NCBI RefSeq assembly: GCF_007990205.1
Contig: NZ_BJWE01000008.1
Span: 1 to 57,006 of the forward strand
DNA: 57,006 bases
Direction: 5' to 3'
DNA from: Pediococcus parvulus
GTDB taxonomy: Bacteria > Bacillota > Bacilli > Lactobacillales > Lactobacillaceae
The stretch's first letter is position 1; every line of letters begins with the position of its first letter. The notes beneath the pieces are model-generated. The model saw nothing but the letters and a program-made list of their open reading frames with translations. It made no database searches and was not told the origin of the DNA. Of the stretch, positions 9,272 to 19,998 are shown piece by piece. The translations under genes and the position numbers were made by a program.

Positions 9272-9548
9272 AATTTCCCCTGAATTTGGTTTAAAAAAGT
9301 ATGAATTCCTATTTTTTTAACCGAGTTGCCTATAGTTTAGCACTGGGCAGATAAAATGCGAAAAAAACTTTACTCAGCAACATAAAAAATTGGAATTTGG
9401 CACCTAGTAATATTATTTTTTGGAATGACGTTAAATTTACCAATAAATCTAGGTTTTTGAATACTGCCCCTGTCCCTAGCTGCCCTTTTTTGTTACTATA
9501 TTACATGTATACACTTAAATTAAAATTATTAAAGAAAGCGTGTGAAAA

Positions 9549-10655
9549 ATGTCATTAACAGCAGGAATTGTTGGTTTACCTAACGTTGGAAAATCAACTT
9601 TGTTTAATGCAATTACTAAGGCCGGTGCGGAAATGGCGAACTATCCATTCGCAACGATCGATCCTAACGTAGGGATGGTTGAAGTTCCAGACGCAAGACT
9701 AGCCAGAATTCAAGAAATTATTCCGGCTAAAAAAATTGTGCCAACTACTTTTGAATTTACGGATATTGCCGGAATTGTTAAAGGTGCTAGCAAGGGCGAA
9801 GGCTTGGGAAACAAGTTTCTTGAAAACATTCGTCAGGTAGATGCAATTGTGCACGTTGTCCGCGCATTTGATGATGACAACATCACAACCGTTTCTGGTA
9901 AAGTCGATCCAATTGAAGATATTCAAACCATTAATTTGGAGTTGAGCATTGCTGATTTGGACGCCGTCAATAAACGTTTAGGCAAAGTGCAACGGGCGGC
10001 TAAAAGCCGTGATAAGGATGCTTTGGCAGAATTAGCAGTTCTTGAAAAAATCAAGCCAGTTTTGGAAAGCGGTAAGGCTGTTCGTTCAATTGATTTTGAT
10101 GAAGATGAAATGAAAATTGTGCGTGGTTTCTTCCTATTAACTTCAAAACCTGTTTTGTATGTTGCAAACATTGCCGAAGATGATATGGCCGATCCTGAAA
10201 ACTCAAAGTACTACAAAACAATTAAGGATTATGTGGCTAAAGACGATCCTGAAGCTGAAGTTTTGGGGATTTCTGCTGAAACTGAAGAAGAAATTGCTGA
10301 ATTAGATGATGACGACAAAAAAGATTTCTTAGAAGCAGAAGGAATTGAAGAGCCCGGTCTAAATCGTTTGATTCGTTCTTCATACAAGCTTTTAGGGTTG
10401 GAAACATTCTTCACAGCTGGTGGTCCTGAAACCCGTGCTTGGACGTTTAAACGAGGCATGAAGGCACCCCAATGTGCTGGTATTATTCATTCTGATTTTG
10501 AACGGGGCTTTATTCGTGCCGAAACAGTTTCATATGCTGATCTTGATAAAGACGGTAGCATGCAAGCTGTTCGTGAAGCCGGAAAACTTCGCTTGGAAGG
10601 TAAGGATTATGTGGTTCAAGATGGCGATATTATTGAATTTAGATTCAATGTGTAA
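9549..10655 (+). CDS. ychF: Redox-regulated ATPase/GTPase YchF (OLA1 family)
   Basis: 368 aa, near the usual 366. G1 is GLPNVGKST (residues 8-16), G3 is DIAG (about 73-76) and the G4 position reads NIAE (NxxE instead of NKxD), the hallmark of the ATP-preferring YchF/OLA1 group. A coiled-coil insert (about 130-200) and a C-terminal TGS domain (about 283-367) follow. It binds ribosomes and affects stress responses in studied species. It is separated from the next gene by 27 bases and probably cotranscribed with it. The ribosome site is weak (AAAG). Confidence 0.95.
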   Translation: MSLTAGIVGLPNVGKSTLFNAITKAGAEMANYPFATIDPNVGMVEVPDARLARIQEIIPAKKIVPTTFEFTDIAGIVKGASKGEGLGNKFLENIRQVDAIVHVVRAFDDDNITTVSGKVDPIEDIQTINLELSIADLDAVNKRLGKVQRAAKSRDKDALAELAVLEKIKPVLESGKAVRSIDFDEDEMKIVRGFFLLTSKPVLYVANIAEDDMADPENSKYYKTIKDYVAKDDPEAEVLGISAETEEEIAELDDDDKKDFLEAEGIEEPGLNRLIRSSYKLLGLETFFTAGGPETRAWTFKRGMKAPQCAGIIHSDFERGFIRAETVSYADLDKDGSMQAVREAGKLRLEGKDYVVQDGDIIEFRFNV

Positions 10656-10682
10656 GCAATCGTAAACAGAGGAGAGAATCAA

Positions 10683-11383
10683 ATGAGTGAAGATAAGACA
10701 ACGGAACGGAATGCGGGTAAGCAGGTTCATTCAGAACGAAAAGCCAAGCAAACCTACACAAAACGAAATGAAGATTTCATGTTTCGTTTAACAAAAGAAC
10801 TGAATGAAAATGATAAATTATCTGAAGAAAAAAAAGAAGAAGCTTTGCAAGACACTAAGTTGCGTTTACTGGAAGGTCAGTTAAAAGGTGAAACGGCTAA
10901 ACAGATCTATGGCACACCAACAGATCGGGTTAAAGAAATCATCGAAGGGCCTAAGAAGGCACCTGTAGAAACTAAGTATTGGATGAAAGCTTTGGACAAT
11001 GGTATGGTGTTCTTAATGATTTTTGCATTAATGTTTGGAATCATGATGATTTTCCAGCCTAAGTCAGTTACTTCAGAGCCGGGACCAGCAGGAATCACTG
11101 CAATGCTTGCCATTTCAATTATTGGTGGGGCATGTGCACCATTCTTAACGGACCGTTTGCAACCAACCTCCAAAAAGAAGGAACGTCAATCGATTTGGAA
11201 GACAATTGGGATGGCGACGGGGATGATTTTGGTATGGATGGTAGCCTACATGCTATTCTCATCATTGCCACAAAGTTTGAATCCAATTTTGCCATTTGAA
11301 GCCTATTTGGTACTTGCGGCAGTCTTGTTTGTGGTCCGTATGTGGTTCAAACGCCGTTATCATGTGACTGGCGGATTTATGTA

Positions 11384-11384
<1 letters not shown>
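10683..11384 (+). CDS. DUF1129 family membrane protein
   Basis: 233 aa. The soluble Lys/Glu-rich N-terminal half (1-95) contains a short conserved-looking YGTPTDRV segment; four hydrophobic helices follow (about 105-125, 135-155, 170-192, 198-220) and a basic end. DUF1129 proteins commonly sit between ychF and guaB in lactobacilli; function unknown. A GGAGAG ribosome site precedes the ATG. The stop codon coincides with the start of a 70-bp repeat that recurs in the guaB leader. Confidence 0.85.
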
Positions 11385-12878
<1,494 letters not shown>

Positions 12879-12881
<3 letters not shown>

Positions 12882-13459
12882 TGAGCGGAATAAACCGGTA
12901 GTCTCTGTTCTTTAAACGGGGCGGAGGCGGGATTGTGTCCCGTCGTGAGCCTTGCTTAAAGAACAGAGACTGGTTTATGAAGCTGTCCTAAGAAGTAGTG
13001 AGTGAGACAAGTCGGTAAAGAGGCACAGATAAGTGTGACGGAGGTAGGATCGTAATCCTGCTGTGAGTCATGCTTATCTGTGCCTCTTTGACTTGTCGAG
13101 CTGTCCTAAAAGTAGTGAGCGGAACAAAACGGTAAAGGACTGAGAATAAGGGCGACGCAGACGGGATCGTAATCCCGTGGAAGTCGGACTTATTTTCAGT
13201 CCTTTGTTTTTTGAAGCTGTCCTAAAGTAGTGAGTGGATTGAAACGATAAGCTAGAAACAGATAAGAATGTCGATAGCGGGATGACTATCCCGCGGTAAG
13301 ACGTGGTTATCTGTTTGTAGATGTTTCAAGCAGCTGTCCTAAAGTAGTGAGCGGATCGAAACGATAATCTACAAAGAGATAAGAATGTCGATAGCGGGAT
13401 GACTATCCCGCGGTAAGACGTGCTTGTCTGTTTGTAGATGTTTCAAGCAGCTGTCCTAA
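12879..13459 (+). repeat. Array 1: five tandem long-hairpin repeats (family I)
   Basis: Five units start at TAGTGAG: 12879, 12996, 13113, 13228 and 13345, with ends at 12991, 13109, 13225, 13342 and 13459. The period is 115-117 bp. Each begins TAGTGAGYGRR and ends AGCTGTCCTAA. Between them lies an outer arm of 7-8 bp, a 3-4-base bulge on the 5' side (GGT in units 1-3, GAT or GATA in 4-5), a long inner arm (about 15-17 bp) and an apical hairpin of the form GGGAT-nnn-ATCCC. Arm sequences differ between units yet remain complementary: unit 2 pairs 25 bases except for the GGT bulge. Units 4 and 5 are close relatives. No ORF and no T-tract follows the units. Confidence 0.93.
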
Positions 13460-13488
13460 CCCAAAAATGCAGAAACAAACTTTTATTC

Positions 13489-13557
13489 AAAATGAAAAAG
13501 AAGCCTATTAGGAGGTAAAACATCAACCTAATAAACTTCAATCTAGTTTCATTTTTT
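13489..13557. terminator. Bidirectional hairpin terminator after array 1
   Basis: A nested inverted repeat: AAATGAAA with TTTCATTTT on the outside, AGAAG with CTTC, and TATTAGG with CCTAATA at the centre. A T-run follows on the plus side and GGCTTCTTTTTC on the minus side. It could serve guaB plus array transcription and the converging small membrane gene. Confidence 0.6.
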
Positions 13558-13812
13558 ATAATCATGTTTGGCTAAATTATGATTCAGTGAAAGAAAAAAC
13601 CAAATTATGAGTGTCAGGACTAGCCAACAGCCAATCGCTACAGCTAAGATAGATCCAAGTAATGTAGCCCGATTTGAGGATTGCACAAAATTGGTAATTA
13701 GCCCATTCAAGATTGGTCGATGTGTTAATAGATCAATTGGAATGGCCAAAACATCTAGTGCCAACATAATTCCAATAAATGATGCACTCTCAAGCATAGC
13801 TCTTTTTAACAT
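13549..13812 (-). CDS. Small membrane protein, unknown function
   Basis: 87 aa when started at the ATG at 13812, which has a near-perfect GGGGGAG ribosome site; longer in-frame starts upstream lack one. Two hydrophobic helices (about residues 10-30 and 53-76) flank a short loop with a Pro/Asp motif (AIPIDLLTHRP), and the end is basic (KHDYKK). I do not recognise the family. It is divergent from another small membrane protein gene 161 bases away. Confidence 0.65.
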   Translation of the reverse strand: MLKRAMLESASFIGIMLALDVLAIPIDLLTHRPILNGLITNFVQSSNRATLLGSILAVAIGCWLVLTLIIWFFLSLNHNLAKHDYKK

Positions 13813-13973
13813 AAATAACTCCCCCTTGAAAATTAGTGTAGCATACACCATTTGGGTTAAACAGCCAAGGTTTATAACAAAATAGGGAATATGATATACT
13901 TTTCCTGGAAATGACGGCGTTGGATTCATTTTATTAAAAAACGTTCAAAAAATGCGTAAAGGAGCACTAAACA

Positions 13974-14165
13974 ATGACTTGGCTAACAATATATATAATA
14001 GTGATGGGACTGGTTGCCCTGTATGTCTGCTTCAATTTAGTGCGTGCTATTAGACGAAATGGTTTCTTTAATCTCATAGTTTTGATCTGGTTTCTAGTCT
14101 TAATTGTGGTTGTGATCGCGACCGTGGGGATTGTGTCGATTATGACGTTAACGATCCGACCATAA
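13974..14165 (+). CDS. Small two-helix membrane protein
   Basis: 63 aa with an AAAGGAG ribosome site at the right distance. Two hydrophobic stretches (about residues 4-24 and 33-57) separated by a basic loop (RAIRRNG) suggest a hairpin in the membrane. No family recognised. A TATACT box near 13891 could be its -10. The 221 bases that follow to the response regulator hold only AT-rich sequence with no clear feature. Confidence 0.6.
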   Translation: MTWLTIYIIVMGLVALYVCFNLVRAIRRNGFFNLIVLIWFLVLIVVVIATVGIVSIMTLTIRP

Positions 14166-14386
14166 GTTGTTTGAGAACCTAAGTTGATTTCATTTTTTTG
14201 AAATTTGAATGATTATCTAATTTTGCTGCCACGAACGGTTTCGTATCAAGCAACAAGATAAGTTTTTGTAGTTTCAACCTTTTATGATTATTCTTAACAT
14301 TACATAAAACCTTGGCTTATATAATTTCTTGTTGATCTATTTTTTGCTACACTAAAGGAAATTGCATTTTAAGGAGATTTCGCATA

Positions 14387-15076
14387 ATGAAAATTTTGGT
14401 CGTTGATGATGATAAAGAAATTGTTGAACTCCTCGATATTTATATTAAAAATGAAGGTTATGAGCCAGTTTCTGCATTTAATGGAAAAGAAGCACTTACA
14501 AAGCTGCATACAGATCCAGAAATTGGACTAATGATTTTGGATGTTATGATGCCTGAAATGAGTGGAATTGAGGTTGTCCGTGAAGTTCGGCGTGATTCTC
14601 AATTACCCATTCTGATTTTGTCTGCCAAAACAGAAGATATGGATAAAATCAAAGGATTGCTGACCGGTGCGGATGATTATGTTACAAAACCATTTAATCC
14701 ATTGGAGGTTATGGCGCGGGTTAAATCGCTCTTGCGTCGTAGCCAAAATGATTTGAAACAAGATGAACCGGAAGTTTTGGACATTGGCCCGTTAACAATA
14801 AATAGTGATTCTCATGAAGTGAAGACTTTAACGGGTAAATCAGTCCAGTTAACTGCACTGGAGTTTGGTATTTTATACCTTTTGGCAAGTCATCCTAATC
14901 GTGTCTTTTCAGCAGATGATATTTTTGAGCGGGTTTGGCAGCAAGAAAGCATCATTTCTGCAAAAACCGTTATGGTTCACGTGAGCCATTTACGTGACAA
15001 AATTGAAGAAGCAACTGGTAGCGAAAAGGTTATCGAAACTGTTTGGGGCGTCGGATATAAAATTGAGTCTCACTAG
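14387..15076 (+). CDS. OmpR-family response regulator (VanR-like)
   Basis: 229 aa. The receiver domain (1-120) has the acidic pair DDD at 8-10, phospho-acceptor Asp52 in LMILDVMMPEM, Ser79 in ILSAKTE and Lys101 region VTKPFNP. The C-terminal winged helix (about 130-228) ends with the recognition helix VMVHVSHLRDKI and GVGYKI. It pairs with the histidine kinase downstream. VanR/YclJ-like systems often sense envelope stress; the following D,D-carboxypeptidase makes a wall-related regulon plausible, but that is inference. The ribosome site AAGGAG precedes the ATG. Confidence 0.93.
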   Translation: MKILVVDDDKEIVELLDIYIKNEGYEPVSAFNGKEALTKLHTDPEIGLMILDVMMPEMSGIEVVREVRRDSQLPILILSAKTEDMDKIKGLLTGADDYVTKPFNPLEVMARVKSLLRRSQNDLKQDEPEVLDIGPLTINSDSHEVKTLTGKSVQLTALEFGILYLLASHPNRVFSADDIFERVWQQESIISAKTVMVHVSHLRDKIEEATGSEKVIETVWGVGYKIESH

Positions 15077-15085
15077 AGTGAATTT

Positions 15086-15146
15086 GTGAGGTCATTTCGA
15101 TTTAGTCGCTTTAGCGATGTAGTGAGAATGGGCATCGAAACGAGGA
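15086..15146 (+). repeat. Hairpin repeat (family II) between response regulator and kinase genes
   Basis: The gap holds an outer stem (TTTCGAT with ATCGAAA) around an inner hairpin TCGCTTTAGCGA and a TAGTGAG motif. It is laid out like the guaB-leader hairpin, in which the inner stem reads GTGCTTTAGCAC and the outer TGTCC/GGACA. Both stems differ in sequence but stay paired. The right end carries the GAGG ribosome site of the kinase. Confidence 0.6.
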
Positions 15147-15152
15147 AAAGTT

Positions 15153-16295
15153 TTGAAATTAACTGCACGAGAAAAAAGTGAATTATTAGGTGAAGGAATT
15201 GTTACCGTTATTTTGTTACTCCTTTTAAATCTATCCATCTTGGTTTTGGCCACTGAAATTATTCGAAGTAATCCTGGATTGGAAAGTGGTATTTTTCAAA
15301 TCAAGGAGTCAATTACGATAGGTCCCAATAATTATCGGGTTTGGAGTTATCAAAACTTCTTTATTTTCTTCATGGCCATTGTAGACGTTTGGGTCGTCTA
15401 TTGGCGTTTAATGCGGCGATATAAACAGATGCAGTTGCGCCATATTATTGGTGAATTACACTATATTGCCGATGGTCACTTTGATCATCGCATTCCTTTT
15501 ACACTGAAAGGTGATCATCAACGCGTTGTTGATAGTGTAAATGCCTTAGTGGATTCGGTCATTGAATCGATGAATGAAGAACGAAAAATTGAGCAGTCAA
15601 AAGATGAGTTAATCACAAATGTGAGCCATGATTTAAGGACGCCACTAACCTCTATTATTGGCTATTTGGGATTGATCGAAAACCAACAGTACAAGAATGA
15701 AGATGACGTGTTGAAGTACACCCATACAGCATTCTTAAAGGCTGAGCAGATGAAATCTTTGGTTGAAGATCTTTTTGAATATATCAAAGTGCGTCAAGCT
15801 TCGACTAAAATGACATTTAACCAAATTTCAGTTGAACCGATGTTGGAGCAGTTAGCTGCTAGTTTTGAATTGGAAGCTGAAAAAAAGGGTATGGAAATTG
15901 ATGCCAAAGCCACACCCAAAAACATTAAAATTGAAGGCGATTCAGAAAAGCTAGGGAGATTGTTTAACAATTTAATTTCGAATGCTTTGAAGTACGCTAA
16001 GGGTGGTAAACATATCAATTTGGAAGCCACACAAAAAGGCGATCAAATTATCTTTAAGGTGTCCAATGATGGCGAACAGATTCCAGAAAAATCGCTAAAG
16101 CACTTATTTGAGCGTTTTTACAGAGTGGAGTCGTCACGATCAAAGGCAACGGGCGGTACCGGATTGGGCCTGGCAATTGCGCAGAGCATTGTGGAATTGC
16201 ATCACGGAAAGATTAGTGTGACATCTAGTGAGAAATTAACTAGTTTTAAGGTGGAATTGCCGGTGACACAAAAAAGTACTAAGGATGCAAATTAA
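15153..16295 (+). CDS. Sensor histidine kinase (VanS-like)
   Basis: 380 aa starting at TTG (15153) with GAGGAAAAG just upstream. Two membrane helices (about 14-35 and 70-88) bracket a short extracellular loop of about 35 residues. A HAMP-like linker (about 90-140) precedes the HisKA helix with His159 in NVSHDLRTPLTS. ATP-binding boxes: N-box NLISNALKYA (about 275), G1 SNDGEQIP (about 305), F-box LFERFYR and G2 GGTGLGLAI (about 335-345). The small sensor loop suggests detection within or at the membrane. It is cotranscribed with the regulator upstream. Confidence 0.93.
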   Translation: MKLTAREKSELLGEGIVTVILLLLLNLSILVLATEIIRSNPGLESGIFQIKESITIGPNNYRVWSYQNFFIFFMAIVDVWVVYWRLMRRYKQMQLRHIIGELHYIADGHFDHRIPFTLKGDHQRVVDSVNALVDSVIESMNEERKIEQSKDELITNVSHDLRTPLTSIIGYLGLIENQQYKNEDDVLKYTHTAFLKAEQMKSLVEDLFEYIKVRQASTKMTFNQISVEPMLEQLAASFELEAEKKGMEIDAKATPKNIKIEGDSEKLGRLFNNLISNALKYAKGGKHINLEATQKGDQIIFKVSNDGEQIPEKSLKHLFERFYRVESSRSKATGGTGLGLAIAQSIVELHHGKISVTSSEKLTSFKVELPVTQKSTKDAN

Positions 16296-16383
16296 TAAGT
16301 TTCTATAATTCAGGAAAAACGAAAACCATTCGCGTAAAATTGGTTTCCAAACAAATTATATTTTTGCTTTGGCTAGCTGGTTT

Positions 16384-16407
16384 GCGATTGGATTTTCGCT
16401 TTTTTTG
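16384..16407 (+). terminator. Weak terminator after the two-component genes
   Basis: A GCGA/TCGC stem with an eight-base loop is followed by eight T. A second weak stem (AAACCA/TGGTTT near 16322-16348) lies just upstream. Confidence 0.4.
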
Positions 16408-16423
16408 TGAAAAATAAAAAAGG

Positions 16424-16452
16424 TTTACGCAAAGTGCGTATTTTGTTATATT
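16424..16452 (+). promoter_or_regulatory. Promoter of the D,D-carboxypeptidase gene
   Basis: TTTACG, 17 bases, TATATT, located 25 bases before the start codon. Confidence 0.55.
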
Positions 16453-16476
16453 CTTGTTATAAAAGGTGGCAAATTA

Positions 16477-17760
16477 ATGTTAAAAAAATGGCAACAAAAA
16501 CTAGCAATTATTTTCAGTACAATTTTAATGCTGAGTACATTAGCAATGGCACCAATACAGGCCCAAGCGGCCACTGTTTCAGTTTCAGCCAAGTCAGGAA
16601 TAGCAGTTGATGCCAAAACAGGACAGATTTTGTATGCTAAAAATAGCTCAAAGGCCCTTCCGATTGCGTCAATGTCAAAAATGCTGTCAATTTATCTTGT
16701 CTTAAAAAGTATTCATGAAGGTAAATTAAAGTGGAATCAACGGGTTCATATTAATGCCAATATTGAAAAAATTAGTAAAGATACTGAACTGACTAATGTC
16801 CCATTGAGTACATCCCGTACTTACACCGTGCGTGATCTTTACAAAGCGTCATTAATTTATTCAGCGAATGCGGCCGTAATGGCGCTGGGGATTGCCCAAG
16901 CCGGATCGTCAAAAGCATTCGTTAATGAGATGCGGGCACAAGCCAAAAAATGGGGAATCACAGACGCTAAACTTTATAATGCATCTGGGCTGACAGAAAG
17001 TGAAGTTGGTAAAGAAGCGTATCCAAATACAGCTAAAAACGATGAAAATGAAATGTCGGCAAAAGATGTGGCGATTGTGGCATCAAATTTGTTAAAGGAT
17101 TACCCAGAAGTTCTTAAAACCACGAAACAAACAAGTGCTTGGTTTGCCGAGGGAACCACTGATGCAGTGAAGATGACCACCCATAACTACTTATTACCGC
17201 ATATGGCGGATTATCTAAAAGGATATAATGTGGATGGGCTTAAATCGGGAACTTCAACTAAAGCGATGGCCTGTTTTACCGGGACCGTCAAAAAGAATGG
17301 GCATCGGATTATTACAGTTGTCATGGGATCAAGCTCGAAAAACGAAGGAAATGCTCGTTTTACAGACACCCAAACGATTATGAAAGATGTCTATAACAAC
17401 TTCAAACCGGTCAGTTATAAAAAAGGGACGGCCTTAAAGCAAGCATCGACTTTTAAAGTCCCGGAAGGCAAAACGACCACCGTCAAGGCTGGATTACAAC
17501 AACCGACAACTGTTTGGATTGCTAAAAACCAATCAACTAAAACGATTAGTTTTCGTAGCAAACAAGCTGAAAGCAAAGCAGGACTATCTGCGCCAGTGAA
17601 AAAAGGACAAAAAGTTGGTAAGGCAACTGTCAAGGTAGCTAATCAAAAAGTGAACTATCTCCAAAGCTCCGATGCTGAGTTACAGTTGACTACCAAAAAA
17701 TCTGTTGAAAAAGCCAATGTGTTAGTTCGTTTCTGGCGATCTATCGTCAGTGTCTTTTAA
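16477..17760 (+). CDS. dacA: D-alanyl-D-alanine carboxypeptidase (PBP5 type, peptidase S11)
   Basis: 427-aa secreted wall enzyme that trims the terminal D-Ala from peptidoglycan stem peptides. Signal peptide 1-32 (cleavage near AQA). The penicillin-binding triad is visible: SMSK (Ser65, Lys68), SAN (about residue 129) and KSG (about 253). A beta-rich PBP5 C-terminal domain (about 310-405) and a hydrophobic/amphipathic tail (VLVRFWRSIVSVF) follow for membrane association. It has its own promoter. An acetyltransferase gene begins 13 bases after the stop. Confidence 0.93.
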   Translation: MLKKWQQKLAIIFSTILMLSTLAMAPIQAQAATVSVSAKSGIAVDAKTGQILYAKNSSKALPIASMSKMLSIYLVLKSIHEGKLKWNQRVHINANIEKISKDTELTNVPLSTSRTYTVRDLYKASLIYSANAAVMALGIAQAGSSKAFVNEMRAQAKKWGITDAKLYNASGLTESEVGKEAYPNTAKNDENEMSAKDVAIVASNLLKDYPEVLKTTKQTSAWFAEGTTDAVKMTTHNYLLPHMADYLKGYNVDGLKSGTSTKAMACFTGTVKKNGHRIITVVMGSSSKNEGNARFTDTQTIMKDVYNNFKPVSYKKGTALKQASTFKVPEGKTTTVKAGLQQPTTVWIAKNQSTKTISFRSKQAESKAGLSAPVKKGQKVGKATVKVANQKVNYLQSSDAELQLTTKKSVEKANVLVRFWRSIVSVF

Positions 17761-17773
17761 GAAGGTCTAGCTA

Positions 17774-18286
17774 ATGAATGAAATTCAATTTAAAGTGGCG
17801 ACAAAAGCAGATTTACCTTTTATCGTGGCTATTTACAATCAAACTATTCCGAGTCATGTAGTGACAGCATCCCTCGTACCAGTGACGGTCGAACAACGCT
17901 TGCCGTGGCTTGAAGCCCATAAATCAACTGAACATCCCATTTGGGTAGTTTGGCTAAATGGCAAGCGTGCGGGGTGGATAAGCTTGTCACCCTATCACCC
18001 GCGGGCTGCATACCATATTACGTCAAAAATTAGCATTTATATCGACCGTCAATTTCAGCATTTAGGTCTGGGAACCAAAATGGTGAAATATGCTGAACTT
18101 GCTGCTCCAAAACTGGGAATTAAGAACATTGTTTGTTTAATATTTGGGGCAAATTTACCAAGTTTAGGGCTATTTGAAAAACTGGGTTATGAAACCTGGG
18201 GAACTTTGCCAAAGGTTGCAGAGTTGGATGGCCGTTTAATGGATTTGAAAATTCTCGGAAAAAGCATTCAGCTAGTTTCAAACTAG
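17774..18286 (+). CDS. GNAT acetyltransferase, phosphinothricin-acetyltransferase-like
   Basis: 170 aa. Acetyl-CoA-binding motif A is seen in the QFQHLGLGTKM segment (about residues 95-105). An early IYNQ motif and the WVVWLNGKRAGW strand resemble the PAT/YncA subgroup, which N-acetylates amino-acid analogues or methionine derivatives. The true substrate is unknown. It is likely cotranscribed with dacA (13-base gap, GAAGG ribosome site). Confidence 0.82.
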   Translation: MNEIQFKVATKADLPFIVAIYNQTIPSHVVTASLVPVTVEQRLPWLEAHKSTEHPIWVVWLNGKRAGWISLSPYHPRAAYHITSKISIYIDRQFQHLGLGTKMVKYAELAAPKLGIKNIVCLIFGANLPSLGLFEKLGYETWGTLPKVAELDGRLMDLKILGKSIQLVSN

Positions 18287-18433
18287 TTTCATTTAATAGC
18301 TTTCGATTTAGCCTGAAAGTCTTAAAAAGGCACTATTCAATATACTTTGAAAATGTTAAAATGATTTCGCAGTGTTTTCTATGAATTTCAGTATTGATGA
18401 TCCAACTTTAAAGATCCGTTGGAGGAAAGAATT

Positions 18434-19210
18434 GTGAAACAACTTGAAAATGGACCACAATGGCGGGTAACTCTCAAAGAGGCTTGGCCGTTGTGCCTTA
18501 GTTACACACCAATTGGACTGGCCTGTGGGATCCTCTTACATGCGGCTGGATTTAATACGATTTTAACTGGGCTGGTTTCTATTTTTGTATTCTCGGGTGG
18601 TGCGCAGTTTATGATCGCCCAAATGCTTACAACAACAGCTCCAATTCTGACAATTATTTTGATGCTTTTTTTCCTGGAATTACGTTATGCGTTGCTGGGA
18701 TCTAGTTTAGCTAGTTATTTAAAAGGTCAAAATCATCGCTTTTTATTTTTATTTGCTGTTTCAATGAATGATGAAAACTATGCCATTAATTATTTAAAGT
18801 TTGTGACTGATCGTAACTGGACACCAAAAGATGCCCTTCAGGTAGAACATTGGTCTTTGTTAGTATGGACCGTGTCTAATATCATTGGCAGTTTAATTGG
18901 GAGTGCTGTTCAGATTAATTTGACGGTTGTTAATTTTGCATTGACAGCGTTGTTCTTGTATATGATTGTGATGCAAATTAAAACCCGCTTGATTTTATTG
19001 ATCTCAGTTGTTGCTGGGGTTTTGGCAGCCTTTTTTATGTTGTTGACAAAGAGTACTCTCGGTTTGGTTATTTCTACTTTAGTGGCATCATTCTTAGGGT
19101 TTATGATTGAAGGATATGTATCTAAACGTTGGCCTAATAGTCATTTGTTGTATAAAATTCATGATCCATCAGGGCAACCAGAAGTCGATAAGGAAGATAT
19201 CGAAATCTAA
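18434..19210 (+). CDS. azlC: Branched-chain amino-acid exporter large subunit AzlC
   Basis: 258 aa from the GTG at 18434, preceded by GGAGGAAAG (18421-18429); an in-frame TTG at 18419 would start inside the ribosome site. Several hydrophobic helices with the family motif SGGAQFM (about residue 56) and an internal SMNDENYAIN loop typical of AzlC. The acidic tail (DKEDIEI) is cytoplasmic. With AzlD it forms an exporter for branched-chain or related amino acids. The downstream azlD lies 27 bases away. Confidence 0.9.
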   Translation: MKQLENGPQWRVTLKEAWPLCLSYTPIGLACGILLHAAGFNTILTGLVSIFVFSGGAQFMIAQMLTTTAPILTIILMLFFLELRYALLGSSLASYLKGQNHRFLFLFAVSMNDENYAINYLKFVTDRNWTPKDALQVEHWSLLVWTVSNIIGSLIGSAVQINLTVVNFALTALFLYMIVMQIKTRLILLISVVAGVLAAFFMLLTKSTLGLVISTLVASFLGFMIEGYVSKRWPNSHLLYKIHDPSGQPEVDKEDIEI

Positions 19211-19237
19211 TTCAGACGAATTTCGGGAGATTGTAAT

Positions 19238-19570
19238 ATGCATTATAGTGTAACTGACCACTTGCTAATCGTTATTTTAGGTTTTTTTGTGGCGTTTGGT
19301 CCTCGATATATACCGATTTTATTCTTTTCAAATCGAAAAATACCAGACTGGTTTAATGACTGGATGAAATACGTTCCGGTCTCTTTGTTTACGGCAATTG
19401 TTGTGAAAGATATTTTTATTTCGGGATCCTATCATTTCATTTCTTCTGGGAACTTAGACTTGATTCTGGCTTCGATTATTGTCATTATTATTTCTTACTG
19501 GACGCGATCGATGGCTATTTCGGTAGTTTTTGGCTTAATTGCCGTGATGTTATTATCCATGTTAATTTAA
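19238..19570 (+). CDS. azlD: AzlD family small subunit of amino-acid exporter
   Basis: 110 aa, four hydrophobic segments. The R-Y-I-P pattern in GPRYIPILFF near residue 25 is characteristic of AzlD. It is the partner of AzlC immediately upstream, with GGGAG as ribosome site. The operon ends at the terminator at 19575. Confidence 0.9.
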   Translation: MHYSVTDHLLIVILGFFVAFGPRYIPILFFSNRKIPDWFNDWMKYVPVSLFTAIVVKDIFISGSYHFISSGNLDLILASIIVIIISYWTRSMAISVVFGLIAVMLLSMLI

Positions 19571-19574
19571 ATCT

Positions 19575-19642
19575 AAAAAAGAATCAGACTAGTGCAAGGG
19601 GTTGCTGTAATAATCTCTCTTGAGTTAAGCTGGTTCTTTTTG
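19575..19642 (+). terminator. Terminator of azlCD
   Basis: AAAAAAGAATCAG pairs with CTGGTTCTTTTTG (with one G-U pair) across a 42-base insert that itself folds (GCAAGGGGTTGC). It ends in a T-run. Confidence 0.65.
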
Positions 19643-19649
19643 TTTTGTT

Positions 19650-19998
19650 CCATTTTGTTTCGCTCACTATAACTATGACAGGTTCACAAGTCAGCCTTTA
19701 GAAGATAAGCAAGATTCCAACGGGATTGCGATCCCGCCTCCATCTCACTTATCTTCTAAAAGCTACCGACTTGTTCCGCTCACTATTAGGACAGCTCCTG
19801 AAGACAGCCCAAACAAGATAACCACGACTCCCAGAGGATTGCGATCCTCTATCCGTCGTGGTTATCTTGTTTGGGCTAAACGTCTTCATTCGCTCACTAT
19901 AAAACAAAGGACTGAGAATAAGTCTGACTCCCACGGGATTACGATCCCGTCTCCGTCGCCCTTATTCTCAGTCCTTTACCGTTTTGTTCCGCTCACTA
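19650..19998 (-). repeat. Array 2: three family I hairpin repeats and a partial unit, reversed
   Basis: Read on the minus strand, units begin TAGTGAGCG at 19998, 19899, 19785 and 19669. The first (19901-19998) is nearly identical to unit 3 of array 1 but lacks the AGCTGTCCTAA tail. The second (19786-19899) has about 30 paired bases with a GTTT bulge and an intact tail. The third (19673-19785) has a GGT bulge and a decayed tail (ACCTGTCATAG). The fourth (19650-19669) is only the first 20 bases. The array runs from the cfa stop codon to the azlD terminator, so it fills the convergent gap. No ORF is present. Confidence 0.92.

Noticed and set aside
14973-14988. TGGTTCACGTGAGCCA resembles a parS site
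   Set aside because: 13 of 16 positions match the parS consensus, but it codes for the conserved VHVSHLR segment of OmpR-type regulators, so the match is explained by protein coding.
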